From Dicaeum eximium (taxonomy: Eukaryota > Chordata > Aves > Passeriformes > Dicaeidae), in NCBI GenBank assembly GCA_013396995.1, contig VWZP01006044.1, forward strand, positions 75,596 to 139,595: 64,000 nt of DNA, written 5' to 3'. Position 1 is the stretch's first letter, and each line of letters opens with the position of its first letter. This document shows, in pieces, positions 1-11,165 of the stretch. The notes under the pieces were generated by a model. That model did no database searches. It saw only the letters and a program-made list of their open reading frames with translations, and was not told where the DNA came from. Made by a program: the position numbers and the translations under genes.

Positions 1-17
1 AGAGGAGAGGAGAGGAG
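1..17. repeat. Edge of an AGAGG microsatellite
   Basis: The window opens inside a short purine pentamer array (AGAGG repeated about three times). It is probably the end of a longer array outside the window. Confidence 0.6.
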
Positions 18-2280
18 CTGTTTAGATCTTGCAGCAGAGGAATGTAAATTCACTGATATCTTGTGTTCAGGCTTTCTGTTAAAGATATTTTCCATTTTTG
101 CCTCATCTTCTATAGCAAATATTATACTTTATTAAAGATATAGGTTTTATTATATATAGTCTATTTTTCTGCTTATGTAGTTTGTGATACTAACCAAGCT
201 GAAGTTATTAGACAGAAGATTCATTCACTATTAAGGTCCTTCTCCATTTTCACTCCTTGCTTTGCAAGCAGGTTACACAGGATTTTGGAATTGCTCTGCT
301 ATTTTGCTCTCAGGAAATTCTGGTTTGCATTCTTGTATTTCCATTTAAAATAGTCTTTTCTTGAAATATTTCAGTAAAAAACCTGAAGGGTTTATTCATC
401 CCCATCAAATTACATTTATTTAAACTTTGAGAATAAAGAAAATACAAGCATAAATAGGGACCAAGCTGTCAACTTGACTCATCATTTACAGTTAAAAGGA
501 TTAACTGGGTACAGCAACCAATGTGAAAAACATCTCAGAGTACTGCCACAGGATAACAGAACATATTTTTGTATTGACAACCTTTTCTCTCCTTGTCTCT
601 ATCTCTCTCTCTCCATATAATTTTTGCAGTTTAATTAAGTAACAGAGTGTTTATTTAGCACAGTCTCAAATTAGGCAGAGTATTTTCTTACTTGCATGTT
701 TCCATGACAGTATGGTGAAAGAGTCTGGTACACATAAGGCAAGATAGATTCCTACCTACACCATACTCAGACTTTATGCTTGGGGGAAAAAAAAATTCTA
801 TAAATGAAACACAGGTAATGGAGCTGATCCTCAATTCTTATTTCATGTGGACCATCAGGCATTTTTGAGATGGCAAGGACTTCTCAGTACTCCTCATCTG
901 TGCTAGGTTTGGCATAAAATAACATAGGTAAATGGAATTTCTGGAGCTGAAATCAGTTAATTGAATTCTTGCTGTTTAATAACCAAGTATTATGTAAGTA
1001 ACAAAGAGAGATTCTGTTTCAAAAGCAGACAGTTTTACTTAAGACAAAGTATCTGGTTGAAATCAACAGAGGATGTTCTGTGATTTAATGGGTTTTGGCA
1101 CCAAACCAGACCATTTTCAGCAGACATGATGCTCTGACATAGCTGTCAACAAATACTGCTCTTCAGTTATGTGTATGACTGACTGACTTTCTGTATTGCT
1201 GTAACTGCTTTTGCTTCAAAACCTTTCTGTAAAGAAGATTGTGGGTTTCACCCCAAAAGTCCATTCTAACACAGTATCCTTCCCTCTGAAAATGGTCTGT
1301 ATCAGAATAGAAGATAAGAAAAGTTAAAAATATAGAGTTAATTGTGGCAGTGAAAGGGAAATTTTGCAAATATGAAGACTAACAAAGTCCTCAGTCACTC
1401 CTCAACATCTGATAGTTTTCCTCCTCCCCAGGATCAGGCTCAGTCAGGTCTGTACCATACAGCCTGTACCATATTTAAAGGACTATGCATATAAGTGTGT
1501 GGGTACTTTCAAAAGCAGCAGAACTAAGCCCAAAGCATTGTTACATAAAATACCATCCACTAGCAAATGCACAGATTATAGGTGTTTCTGTATTTTTGAA
1601 CAAAACCTAAACGAGGCCATGCTGGGTTTTGTTGTCTGCTTTGGAGGCTTAGTCAGAATTTGAATTGAATTGTGTCTGTACACAAAGGTTGACAATACAT
1701 TTTTTCCTTATGATTAAAAATCAAAACAATTTGCTTTTCTTTTAATTAAAAAAATCACAACTAACCTGAGTGCTTAGCCATATTTAATCATCATGTTCCT
1801 TATTAGGCTAGCAAATGACAGAGTGCTTGTGGCCAGATGGAAGAATTATGATGATATTCTTTCAAGCTCTCCCCATAGTGTCTCAGTGCCCCTTTGAGGA
1901 ATTAATGTTTTTCCTGACTTATGACCTTGAATCTAGAAATTTCTCTACAGACTGCAGCAGTAATGTATATTCTTTGCCTTTGTTGGCTTACTGTAACTCA
2001 GATCACAGATGTCTTTCACTTTGTACCTAGACAGTAAGTAGGGATGCATTCATTATCTGAAAAGAAAAGAATGCAGAATGTCTGGAAGGCATAAAATGAG
2101 CTAAATATGAGCTAAGTATCAGAAAACAGATCTTGTCAAAGAGAAACCTTTTATGAGAACATTTTAATTTTGGTATCTGAATAGGAAATCACTGGATGAA
2201 GGAAACTGCCAGACGTGAAACGTGTGGGAATAACATGGCCTTAGGGTTTACAGAATGAAATTCCTCCCCTTTGTGCTGCC
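18..2280. other. Anonymous AT-rich DNA, no gene seen
   Basis: I see no exon-like frame, no recognised repeat and no RNA gene here. Short T- and A-runs occur throughout. The open frames present are under 75 codons, lack recognisable domains and are not flanked by convincing splice signals. Confidence 0.6.
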
Positions 2281-2289
2281 ATTTGGAGG

Positions 2290-3045
2290 TACCTCAACAA
2301 AATGGAGAACTGGGCTGATGGGAGCACCATAAATTTCAACAAAATAAAAGCAAAGTCCTGCTCCTTGGAGGGGAACAACCCCCTGCAGCAATACCTGCTG
2401 AGAGCTGAGAAGCAGCAAAGCAGCCTTGCAGAAAAGGTCCTGAAGCTGTGGTGGACAGCAAGTGATCCAGAAATGTGCCCTTGCAATAGAAGTGCCCAGC
2501 AGTGTCCTGGGCTACATTAGGAAGAGCATGGCTTGCAAGGCAGAGCACTGGTAAGAGCCACCAGGAGAACTGAGGCCAGATGTGGCCAAGAGAGACACGG
2601 GCATGTAGGAGGAACCCAGTGGATGTGCAAAAAAAGATGAATGGACAGGAGATCTCTCCTGTGAGGAAAGACAGAGAATTGGGGTACAGCCTGGAGAAGA
2701 GAAGGATCAGGGGATCCTTATTCATGTGTGTTCATACCTGAAGGGAGCGTGCAAAGAGGACAGAGCCAGGCTCTCAGTAGCTATACCAGTGACGGGACCA
2801 GAGGAAATAATAACAAACACAGGAGGTTCTCTAAAGACATGGGGATACATTTTCTTCTGTGAGGGTGACTGCCGCTGGCACAGACTGTCCAGGAAGGCTC
2901 CATCCTTGGAAATACGAAAAAGTTTTCTGAACACAGTCCTGAGCAACTCCCTGTAGGTGCTCCTTCTTGAAAAGGGAGGTTGGACCAGCTGACCTCCAGA
3001 GGTCCTGTCCAACATTAGTGGCACTATACAATTTCATCACTGTAA
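2290..3045 (+). mobile_element. CR1 LINE fragment: end of ORF2 plus 3' UTR
   Basis: This is a 5'-truncated copy of the CR1 non-LTR retrotransposon. The first part translates in pieces as the C-terminal reverse transcriptase region: the frame from 2302 reads FNKIKAKSCSLEGNNPLQQY, which matches the CR1 stretch after the catalytic domain (pattern FNKxKCxVLHLGxxNPxxxY). Downstream are the phrases typical of the CR1 3' end: a CTGGAGAAGAGAAGG block near 2692, a variant of the tail motif near 2955-3010 (gaccagctgacctccagaggtc), and the end at about 3040. Frameshifts and stops break the frame, so it cannot act. 5' truncation is the normal outcome of target-primed reverse transcription. The sequence has drifted too far to assign a subfamily by eye. 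Confidence 0.88.
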
Positions 3046-3812
3046 AGAATAGGAATTTTTTTTTACCATTCATTTTCTTAAGCATTTTCAGTTAACAAGA
3101 AAGGCAGTTCCTTCTAACACCTTGATAAGGAAATAATATACCTTCTGGACACCATTTTGTACAGTCAGTTTGTATTTTTGAATAGTATAGAAATGTTTTA
3201 GCATCCCATGTTTTGTTTTTTTTTTCCTCAGAAGTACAAACCTGGCTGTTCCTGCAGAAAAGGCTGTTTCCTTTATGTTCCCTCTTACTTTGTTGACAAT
3301 CTCATAGTCTCTTTCTCTGATTGTGCACTTATTGCATTCTCAGTGACATCCTGCCTTACAATTAGAAAGTCCTTCTCTTGCAGAGGTATGGCCCTTTCCA
3401 AAAAGGTGGATCTTGTCACAGGCAGTTTTACCATACAGATAAAACTGCACTCTCAAGAAAGCAGCAGGTTTAAAATAAATAGCTGCAGGACTTAGCAACT
3501 GATCTCTGAGGCTGCTTGTAAGGATCAACGATAAGCACTGGGAACACTGGCAAATGAGAGAGTTGACTCTGAAATAACAAGAGGAGCCACACAGGGTCCA
3601 GTTGCTGAGGACTAGTGGAATTAGTCACTATAGCAGCTATGGCTGCTTTGGTGAGAGAAAAAAATATGTCCACATCTAGAAAAATCACTTGGACTTATGG
3701 AAATCGCAAAGCTTACAGGACTCCTGGAATTTTCTCATCAATTGTAATCACTTACAACCAGCACCATTGGATCTTTCTCTGAATTAAAGAGATTATATTA
3801 ACAACCTAACAC

Positions 3813-3883
3813 TAATGATGTTTTATAATAAGGTATAAATTTAATCCTAGTTCTTAATGATGTTTTATAACATGATAAATTTA
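3813..3883. repeat. Imperfect direct duplication of about 30 bp
   Basis: The string TAATGATGTTTTATAA followed by a variant of ATAAATTTA occurs twice, at 3813-3843 and 3855-3883, with small indels between the copies. This looks like a local slippage duplication. Confidence 0.7.
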
Positions 3884-4365
3884 AAGAAAGAAGTGTTAAT
3901 TTACATTACGAATATTCTGAGGAAATTTTATTGAATGCACAAGAAACCATGATTTCACAAACACAGAATCTTTCATTACACACACACACACGAAAGTCTT
4001 GATTAAAAGAAGAGGTGAAAATTACTATTCTAGTTTAATATGCAATATGATATGGAAAAAGAACCACTGCAATATAATGAATTCAAATGGAATATTTGAT
4101 GCAAGCAGCTGATAAAGAAAGCAAAGTGGTCGCTGAAGTTTAATGGCCCAGTAAAATCATGAGCCCTGGCCCAGTAAGTTGGTGTATTGCAATGGAGCTG
4201 AGCTCCTAAGTAATGTGTGCATCTCCTACTACATTTGAATGGAAATATAAGAGGTAAGGATGCACAAGGAAAGAATATTCAATATATGTTTTACTTTGTG
4301 TAATTCTGTGAATAAAATAGAAAGCATAGCATTGATAATAAAGGCAGGTAAAAGTAGCATTAGCT

Positions 4366-4425
4366 GAAATGCAAAATTTTTATGACCTGAAGTTCGAAAT
4401 GCAAAATTTTTATGACCTGAGGTTC
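4366..4425. repeat. Tandem duplication of a 30-bp unit
   Basis: Two adjacent 30-bp copies (4366-4395 and 4396-4425) differ at one base, A versus G at the 26th position of the unit. The near identity implies a recent duplication. It sits 50 bp from the AAAT array at 4476. Confidence 0.95.
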
Positions 4426-4475
4426 CTCTCTTATAAGATCTATTTTGAGAAGCCTCCTGAGCAAGAAACAGTATC

Positions 4476-4478
4476 AAA

Positions 4479-4521
<43 letters not shown>

Positions 4522-4522
4522 A
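4476..4522. repeat. AAAT microsatellite, about 12 copies
   Basis: This is an uninterrupted AAAT tetranucleotide array of 47 bp. Read on the minus strand it supplies the FIYL-type repeat of a spurious 147-codon open frame (4229-4672). An unbroken array of this length is likely to vary in length between individuals. Confidence 0.97.
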
Positions 4523-5114
4523 CAGGCGTTGTAAGACTTCTTGAGTGAAAGGACTGCCAGCTTTATGTGTAGAATTAAGCAGGGCAGACAAATTTTGCAA
4601 AAAATTAAAGAGTGCTTTGCTTGATTTCAGTCCCAGAGAGAACTGTAATGATAAAATGGTTATCCAAGACACAAAGCATCAAACCCCATGATTAATGTCT
4701 ATCCATGTGGCTCATCAAATAAACATGTCATTTTGTCATCATAGCATAACTGCTGAAAAGAATTTTTATTAATTGGGATTCATTTACCTGCAGAAAAAAG
4801 AAAACAAAGAGAGAGGGGAAAAAAAAGGGAGTATCCTATTTAGAAACATCTGGGGCTAAATATCAAGATGACAGAAAAACCCTTTCAGGAAAAGGGCAAA
4901 TATGTGACAAGGAAGTATGAGTATAATTAAGCTAGAATTGAGAAGAAAGTTTTTAATGTTAACAGTAATGTGGTTTTGATACACCAGAATAATTGTAGCA
5001 CTCAGGCAGATTTTGTTCTTTGTTTATAGAGTTGTCTATAGAATGTATTACATAACATCATTGTTTGTGACAAAACAAAACTGTAATCCAATGACATGGA
5101 ATGTCTCTTCCTAT

Positions 5115-5930
5115 TCTGTGCTGTTATAATTCATCCATCTGATCAAGAGAAACATATTGATGTAGCACACTGGAATATCTGCAGGGCATTTGAGAAAGTA
5201 CTGCATGATGTTTTACTTTCTATGGAACAAATAAAACATCCAGTGGATTAACATCACTTTTAGCAGCTGTTAAAGGGAAGTCATCCATGAACTGACCAAT
5301 TTATAGCACTTGTAGTAAAGTTTTTAATAATTATATCAGATATTTACAGATAAATCTTGGAGCTATGAAAAAAAAGGTGAGATAAATAATGGAGACATGA
5401 TGCTTCAACAGAGTATTGTAAAGTATCTTACAACTGTTTCCCAGTGATCAGCTGCTCAGTAACACGAGCAAGAGCAGGAAATTCGTGCTGAATTTACTTG
5501 ATAAGGGATCTCAGAGTGGAAAGTGGTAAGTCATAAGAAAACCCCTTTTGTTCAACAAGAAAATATCATCTCAACATGCTGGCAGTGAAGCACTGTAACA
5601 GGAAGGACTAATATTGCCTTCAGAAGTATAAGAAGCAGGAGTATCAAACAAAAAAGAAGAAATTGCCTTGTCTCTGGACAAGATCTGTCAAGATCCACAA
5701 CAGTTCTTTGGTACCTACTTTTAAATGATGCAGAAAAATACTCATGCAAGAATATGGCATGAGGGCAGCAGAAAAGCTCTATAGATCACATTTTATGTTT
5801 AAAAAAATGTAGGAACTTGGTCTATTTACCTTATTAAAGAAATTGGTTTTGGCACTGTATTGTTAATGAAGCAAGTGCAGAGAAAAATTCATAACAGTAT
5901 TCAGTGAACATTGAGACCAGTTTAAGTTTG
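5115..5930 (+). mobile_element. Ancient decayed CR1-like LINE (reverse transcriptase to C-terminus)
   Basis: The reading from 5158 gives D-V-A-H-W-N-I-C-R-A-F-E-K-V-L-H-D-V-L-L. This matches the conserved CR1 reverse transcriptase block DVVYLDFSKAFDTVSHxxLL at the key positions (D, V, A-F, V, H, L-L). Near 5342 a TDKSWSYEKK-like reading recalls the ADDTKLG block, with its catalytic pair lost. Near 5575-5900 the order of CR1 3' phrases continues (KKYS at about 5728, then a drifted ELGLF-SLEK section near 5810). About 640 bp separates the first block from the last, close to the expected distance in an intact element, so the fragment seems collinear. It is full of stops and indels and is far older than the copy at 52.7 kb. 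Confidence 0.6.
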
Positions 5931-5945
5931 TGCATCCCTGAGATT

Positions 5946-6020
5946 AAAAATAATAATAATAATAATAAAAAAAAACAAAACACAAGAAACCCACCAAAAA
6001 CAAAACCCAAAAACCCTCAG
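5946..6020. repeat. AAT trinucleotide array running into an A-rich tract
   Basis: Seven or eight AAT units are followed by a run of A and a stretch of A and C (AAAAAC-type). Simple low-complexity DNA. It could be the tail of an old retrotransposed copy, but nothing upstream proves that. Confidence 0.85.
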
Positions 6021-7440
6021 AAATTATAATGTGTGGTTTCCAAGCAATTAGAGTAATCAGGCACTGTAACACTTCAGAAGGAAGCACAGAGAGGTCAGAG
6101 GACTGGTGCCAGGAGAGGTTTGAGTGCACTGGTGATTGATGTGCACTACACAGCCATGTACATTGATACAGGGTTTTACCTCCAGGTTGTCCTCAGTTAA
6201 TTGGAGCTCTGTGAGCCCCTGGTGCACACTGAAGTCACTCCTTGTGCTCTGCATCAAAATTATCTATATTTTATTATTTCCTTTTATATTTTCTCCCACT
6301 ACAATAAAAAAAAACAATGTGGATTTATTCCCAAGGAAAATGTGTCATATAAACAGGTTTTTTCTAGTTTTCTTTTATTTTAATATCTATAAAGAAATAG
6401 TTTTTTAATCATTATTAAAGGGGACGTCTAGAATAGATAAATTAGCTGCAAGACTATAGTTTCTGGAGATCTTCTCCAGAATCCAGACAACTCAGACAAA
6501 ACCACAACATTTGAGGTGTTGCAACTGGAACACTTCATGGATTTAACACATGCAAATATAAATATCAAGAGTTTTGTATTATGAATACGTGAAGTAAAAC
6601 AGTACATTTTGCAATATATGTGATCACTGGATAAAAATGTTAATGTATTTCTTAATATTTGAACTTTTTATCCTTTTGATGAAGGTTAGGTGTTTTTCTT
6701 TGCATTTGATGGTGTACTCTCATTTCTGGAACACAAAATATTTATTATTTTTGTACTCAGGAATGAAAGTCAACGGTCCTGGTTAATACCTGGAGTCTCT
6801 GCATCTCTTCCTTCACTTATTGATCTTGCAGAAGTTTTATATTTTGTTGGGAAGCTCATAATTCTTACAGTTTTGGTTTAAAGCACTAACTGCAGGCATT
6901 GTTTGGGTTTCCATTGGTAACTGATGAAAGTCAAGAGAAAATACATTTTATACAAAAGAAAATATATGATTGTAGTTAGTGAGTTATGATGTTTTTGGTT
7001 TGGTTGATTTTGCTTTTCCTTAACATCAAATAGGCCGTGTGTCCTATAAATCAAAAAATTTCCTTCAAATGCTTGACTTGTTTATTTATCATTATATTAT
7101 GATGATGGTGGTATTAATAATAATAACAACAATAATGACTTGAAACTAGGGCTGTGTTTTCCACATGTTAAACTAACTAAGAGGCGCTCTGAGATTTTCC
7201 TGCTTTGGACAAAGAATTACATTTTGGTTTAGATCTATCCTGCAAGCCCTTCAGACTGTAGAGGCACACAGATTCTTCTTTTCTCTGTCTGAATAAGGAA
7301 GAGTAAATATGATGTATGTGGGTACTGGGGTTTACTTAAGAGTTTCTCCCTGCCTGATTTTCCAGCTCCCTCTCCTGTGGCTCTGTGCCCATCAGACCTT
7401 GACTCTCCTTCCCTGCAGGGAGGTCACAGCTGGCCCATCA
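6021..7440. other. Anonymous AT-rich DNA, no gene seen
   Basis: No exon, RNA gene or recognisable transposon was found. A small ATT/GAT-type low-complexity patch lies at about 7085-7140. The last 80 bases before 7441 are richer in GC and contain the flank into which the LTR at 7441 inserted. Confidence 0.55.
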
Positions 7441-7639
7441 TGTTATAAATGACAAATTTTGCTGTCTAATTTCCTGTTAATTTAGGGTTTATTAAGTCGT
7501 ATGTATATTTTAAGTTTCCCGTCAATTCGTCTGCCTGATTTTTACCTTGATTTATTAAGTTGTAAGTTATTATGATGGTAAAAGCAAACTTACACCACCG
7601 GGCCGCTTCTACAACCTCACCTCACCCAGCCCGTCACGG

Positions 7640-7792
7640 ATTGGTGAAACAATGCAACCAATCAGAGGCCAAGAACAGAAAACGATTGGTCAGGAACGCT
7701 CAGTGTCAGCAGCCAATCAGTGGAGTGATTGGTGACCAATCAGGGTGAGGATCCTGAGCGCCCCAATCAAGGAGCCACCAGAGGTTATAAAA
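7640..7792 (+). promoter_or_regulatory. LTR promoter: seven CCAAT boxes plus TATA box
   Basis: CCAAT pentamers, the core bound by NF-Y, occur at 7658-7662, 7713-7717, 7736-7740 and 7763-7767 on the plus strand. On the minus strand (as ATTGG) they occur at 7640-7644, 7685-7689 and 7728-7732. The TATA box TATAAAA at 7786-7792 lies 18 bp beyond the last. Orientation alternates along most of the array. Confidence 0.8.
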
Positions 7793-7925
7793 GGACGGAG
7801 CCTCAGGCCCTCAAGGTGTCTCCGACGGACTCTGCTCCTGAGGAAACACCGCGCTCTGGTTATCCACTTAACTCTGAGATTAGCTTTGAGCTTTGTCCTC
7901 GTTTTGTTCGTTGTTTTTGCTTGTT

Positions 7926-7931
7926 AATAAA
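7926..7931 (+). terminator. LTR polyadenylation signal AATAAA
   Basis: A canonical AATAAA lies 134 bp downstream of the LTR TATA box and 70 bp before the LTR end. A T-rich GTTT stretch follows, as expected for the R/U5 part. Confidence 0.75.
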
Positions 7932-8001
7932 CAGGCACCTTTTTGTTTAATTCATTAGCTGCCTCCCTTTTTAAAATAATTATTTTAGCTCGTTTGTTAC
8001 A

Positions 8002-8600
8002 GTCATGCCCAGGGAGAAGATCACACTCTTCTGGTCCAGGCTGTGCCACACTTATGTTACTGGCTGAGGTTCCTGGGTGTCCTCAGAGACTCATCTCCAT
8101 ATATCTTATCCATTTCCCAGACCTCTTCCCACTTCCAAGATATTTATTCCAACCAGGACCTTCACCTTCTTATTGCTGGAGCCTGTTTCTTTCCCCCTTT
8201 GTTTCTTTCCAGAGGCCCATTTTTTTGTCATCACTTCTTTCCAGCCCCTAAGAGCACAATAACAACACGTGATCAGTTTTCTAATTGGTGGTACTTTTCC
8301 CATGGCCCAACAAATTCAGGACAACATTGAAATTTGAACTTCCAAGAAGTTTCCAAGAGGAAACCTGAACCACAAGATACCAATACGTCTGAACTCGAAA
8401 GTTTCTTGCTGAGAGAGATCAGACTAAACGATAAAAATGACCTTAAAACCTGTTTATCTATGAACATACCAGATGTTATCTCACCAGGTGTCTTTCTTTC
8501 GTGATGCAAGTTCTCAGAGCAGGCAGCAGAAAATCACATCAATCTCTGCTCTTTAGTTGCAATGTTTCCCACATTAATTTTTTTTTTCTTTTTTTTTGAT
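8002..8600. other. Anonymous DNA between LTR and CR1 remnant
   Basis: No primer binding site, gag-like frame or other known element was recognised. Open frames of up to about 100 codons overlap on both strands and look like chance. It may be the other half of the site where the LTR inserted. Confidence 0.45.
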
Positions 8601-8639
8601 TATCAACTCCAGATTTTAAGTATTATTATTTCATTGTGT

Positions 8640-9400
8640 TTTCTTTCTTTTCTTAAATACTATTTACATGCTTTCTGGTGTTTCAGCCACGCCTTGTGGT
8701 GTTATATGCTCTGCAGACTTGGTGAGAGAACACTAATAATGAAAAGCTCAAACAGCACAGATCCCTGGGATACCTCTTACAACCAGCCTCCAGATGGATT
8801 TTGTGCCGCTAATCACAACCCTTTGTGCCCAGCTCTTCATCCACCTTTCAGAGCATCTCACCATTCATTCACCTTGTCCTTATTTCATAGATGATCTAAG
8901 GAAGTGAGTGACTGTGTGAAAAGCCTTGCTGAATTCAAGATAAAAAATTTCTATTCGTCCCCTCTTGCCCACCAAGACAGATCTTGTTGTAGAAATCTAT
9001 CAGGCTGGTCAATCATGATTTTACCTTTCTAAAACTGTGTTTGATATTCCCAATCACCTTCTTCCCTTTCATATATTTGGAAATGGTTAATAGCAGGATT
9101 TCCTTCATCATCTTCCCAGAAACTGAAATAAAGTTACAACTCGTTGTTTCTATAGATCCTCCTTCTTGCTATTCTTCAGAATAGAAGTGGGTTTTTTTTG
9201 TTTTCTTTGTTTTTTGTTTTTTTTTTGCTTCCAATCCTCAGGAACCTCCCTTGATTGTAATAATCCTTAAAAATAATCAAGATTGGCTTTCCCATTGCCT
9301 GAGCCATCTCCCTTCTTTTGTGAGTTATTATACAAACACTTCAGATGGGCCCCCAGTCATGACTATTTCTCTGAAAAGATATAAGAGCTTTCCTCACACT
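8640..9400 (-). mobile_element. Antisense CR1 LINE fragment: ORF2 reverse transcriptase region
   Basis: On the minus strand this is the CR1 reverse transcriptase section. The plus-strand text carries the reverse complement of well-conserved CR1 blocks in order. One block near 8760-8830 encodes the S-G-V-P-Q-G-S region on the other strand. Blocks near 8920-9010 cover the KAF-D-T and LISF-Y-region, and blocks near 9060-9140 cover the VPGKVMEQ region. The copy has no CR1 3' end attached and many frame breaks. A T-rich insertion at 9190-9231 interrupts it. Matching fades after about 9400. Confidence 0.75.
9190..9231. repeat. T-rich low-complexity insertion inside the CR1 copy
   Basis: Runs of T separated by single G or C interrupt the CR1 matching on both sides. 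It may be simple-sequence expansion or the poly-A tail of a small antisense insertion. Confidence 0.6.
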
Positions 9401-10398
9401 TAGGCCCTCTAGGCACATCTTTCTTGGTGTGCACATCCTTGGGGTGGAGCGCCTTCAGCTCTGTTATTTTTTCCAAGGTCTCTCTATTCCAAACCACACT
9501 GCACGCTTTGCTTGCCCCCCAGTCCACCCTTTCCTCACTTCTTTGTGTGTGATCATCTCCCTTATCTCATTTTATAAAATAGTATTGGATCACCTTGTTC
9601 TGCTCTCCAGAACAATGTAGGAGCTTATCATTAGTTTTTGCTGCTTTTCTTAGTGCAGTTTATGAAGCACACTTTGCATTATGTGTGCAAAGTGGAAGCA
9701 AAATGTTTGACTTTTTTTCTTTTAGGACTATTGACCTTAGAGCCTGCACATTTTGTCATCACATAAATGCAGCCATTGAGGGGGCAAAGGGAATAAGCCA
9801 CTACATACACACATTTTAAACTCCCCAGAATAATGTTATTCTAGATAAAAAATTTTGCTGACAAAGCTAAATAAGTATTCACCTGAAATACCAGTCATTG
9901 CAATGTAGGAGTTACAAAATAATTTTCTAGCAAAAAAGTATTTTCTTCAGGACCATTTCAGCAACCATTGTAAAGTTTGTCCAAAAGTGTTCTATAAACA
10001 ATTTTTTTTCCAATAAACCAGTGGTTATATTTCTGTTGATGTTTGGGGTGAGGGGACACATATCTAGTTAGTTGGCAACTTATTTTTACTATCGCCCATA
10101 AAATAAGTAATGAATTGAACATCAAAAAGTCAGACTTCCAAACCTGGGAGAAAATAATATCACAATTTCTGCCAGAGAATTTTTTGTGTTTATTGGTTAT
10201 TTTAGTTGTGCTGGAGAACAAAGAAATAAACATATCAAGATTCATCAGAAAGGTTGCATTTATCTTTAAAAATATACAATACAACACTGAGCACATCAAA
10301 TCAGCTGGAATTTTATTTAATAATATTAAACTTCTGCAGAATCTGCTGCTTTATTGTTCTGTTGTTCTGACAGGAATTGACGTGGCTGAGAGGCATCT

Positions 10399-10439
10399 TG
10401 TGCACTTAGTGGGTACCCTTAAGTGTGCATTTAGTGGGT
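10399..10439. repeat. Short direct repeat, 16 bp, period 25
   Basis: TGTGCACTTAGTGGGT at 10399-10414 recurs with one change at 10424-10439. This is a small tandem duplication. Confidence 0.8.
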
Positions 10440-11064
10440 TAGTCTGATCTAAGCAGACTTTCATAAGGTTTGCTGCAAACTTGGTGCCATTTACAGCAAA
10501 TCCCAGCAACTTTATTACTGCCTCAAGTTGCTCTATGTTCCGTCAGCTTTATGGTTGGTATTCAACCCGTGTGTTCTGTTGAATCTGCAACTTGTCCTGT
10601 GGTAGACAGTGACAGGAGTTGGGAAGTTTCAATAAGGAATTTTAAGGCTGACATTTCCTTTAAAGAGCACAGAACAGGGCAAGCTGTTGTTGACCACTTT
10701 CTAATCATCTAAAATTATTTTCCTGTACATTTCAAAGACAGGTTTTTATTATCAACTTGTCATCAGTCTTTGCTGACACCAGTGTGACAAGTTTTACCAT
10801 GCAAGCAAAGCCAGTGATGGCAGTAGAACCCCTTATGTCTCTAAAGTTGGGATTAAGCACTTTAGTTACCTAAATGATGCTTTTCTCCCAGTTTTCATCA
10901 AAGATAAATACAACAAAATGTTGTACAGGAAAAAAAAAAAGAGATTACTCTTCACTTTATCCCTAGGTCTACTTGCTTCCATTAACCCAGGAAGGCTTAG
11001 TAACTGTTGGTAATGCACATTTCCCCAAGAGCACACCGTCCTCACAAATCTGAATGCTCTTTCA

Positions 11065-11165
11065 GAGGAGGCCTATATAATTATTTCTGCTTTACAGCTG
11101 TCAAAGCTAAACTGTAAGAAAGGCAAAGCAATTTTTCAAATCACAGTGCAGCCGTGTCTGTCCAG
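11065..11165 (-). mobile_element. Possible MIR/L3-type ancient SINE core
   Basis: The plus strand resembles the reverse complement of the MIR core and tail: an ATTATTTCTGCTTTACAG block, then a drifted version of the aaactgaggca-type section, then TCACAGTGCAG. Only spacing and scattered words match, so this is a weak call. Confidence 0.3.

Larger units (their letters stand above)
3046..5109. other. Anonymous AT-rich DNA with short local duplications
   Basis: No gene was recognised. A polypyrimidine run followed by CAG at about 3213-3232 looks like a splice acceptor, but the frame after it (to 3495) resembles no known protein. The local duplications inside this stretch are listed separately. 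Confidence 0.5.
7441..8001 (+). mobile_element. Solo LTR of an endogenous retrovirus (561 bp)
   Basis: The segment starts TGTTATAAATG and ends TTTGTTACA, the TG...CA ends expected of a retroviral LTR. Its internal order is that of U3-R-U5: a cluster of seven CCAAT boxes (7640-7767), a TATA box (TATAAAA, 7786-7792), then a polyadenylation signal (AATAAA, 7926-7931) 134 bp further on. The next bases (8002 on) show no clear primer binding site or gag-like leader, which suggests a solo LTR left after recombination between two LTRs. The flanks (ATCA on the left, GTCA on the right) could be a 4-bp target duplication with one change. The family is uncertain. CpG content is higher than in the surroundings, consistent with moderate age. 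Confidence 0.8.

Noticed and set aside
3208..3495. Exon-like frame after a strong polypyrimidine-CAG acceptor
   Set aside because: The peptide is cysteine-rich but matches no family I know, and no convincing donor or partner exon was found. T-runs followed by CAG are common here.
3979..3990. CA microsatellite
   Set aside because: Only about six CA units, too short to list as a microsatellite.
4229..4672. 147-codon minus-strand open frame, the longest in the window
   Set aside because: It runs through the AAAT array and the 30-bp duplication, which supply repeated FIYL and TSGHKNFAF units. No domain and no conservation evidence.
8002..8560. Internal retroviral region after the LTR at 7441
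   Set aside because: No primer binding site starting TGG within the first bases and no recognisable retroviral frame.
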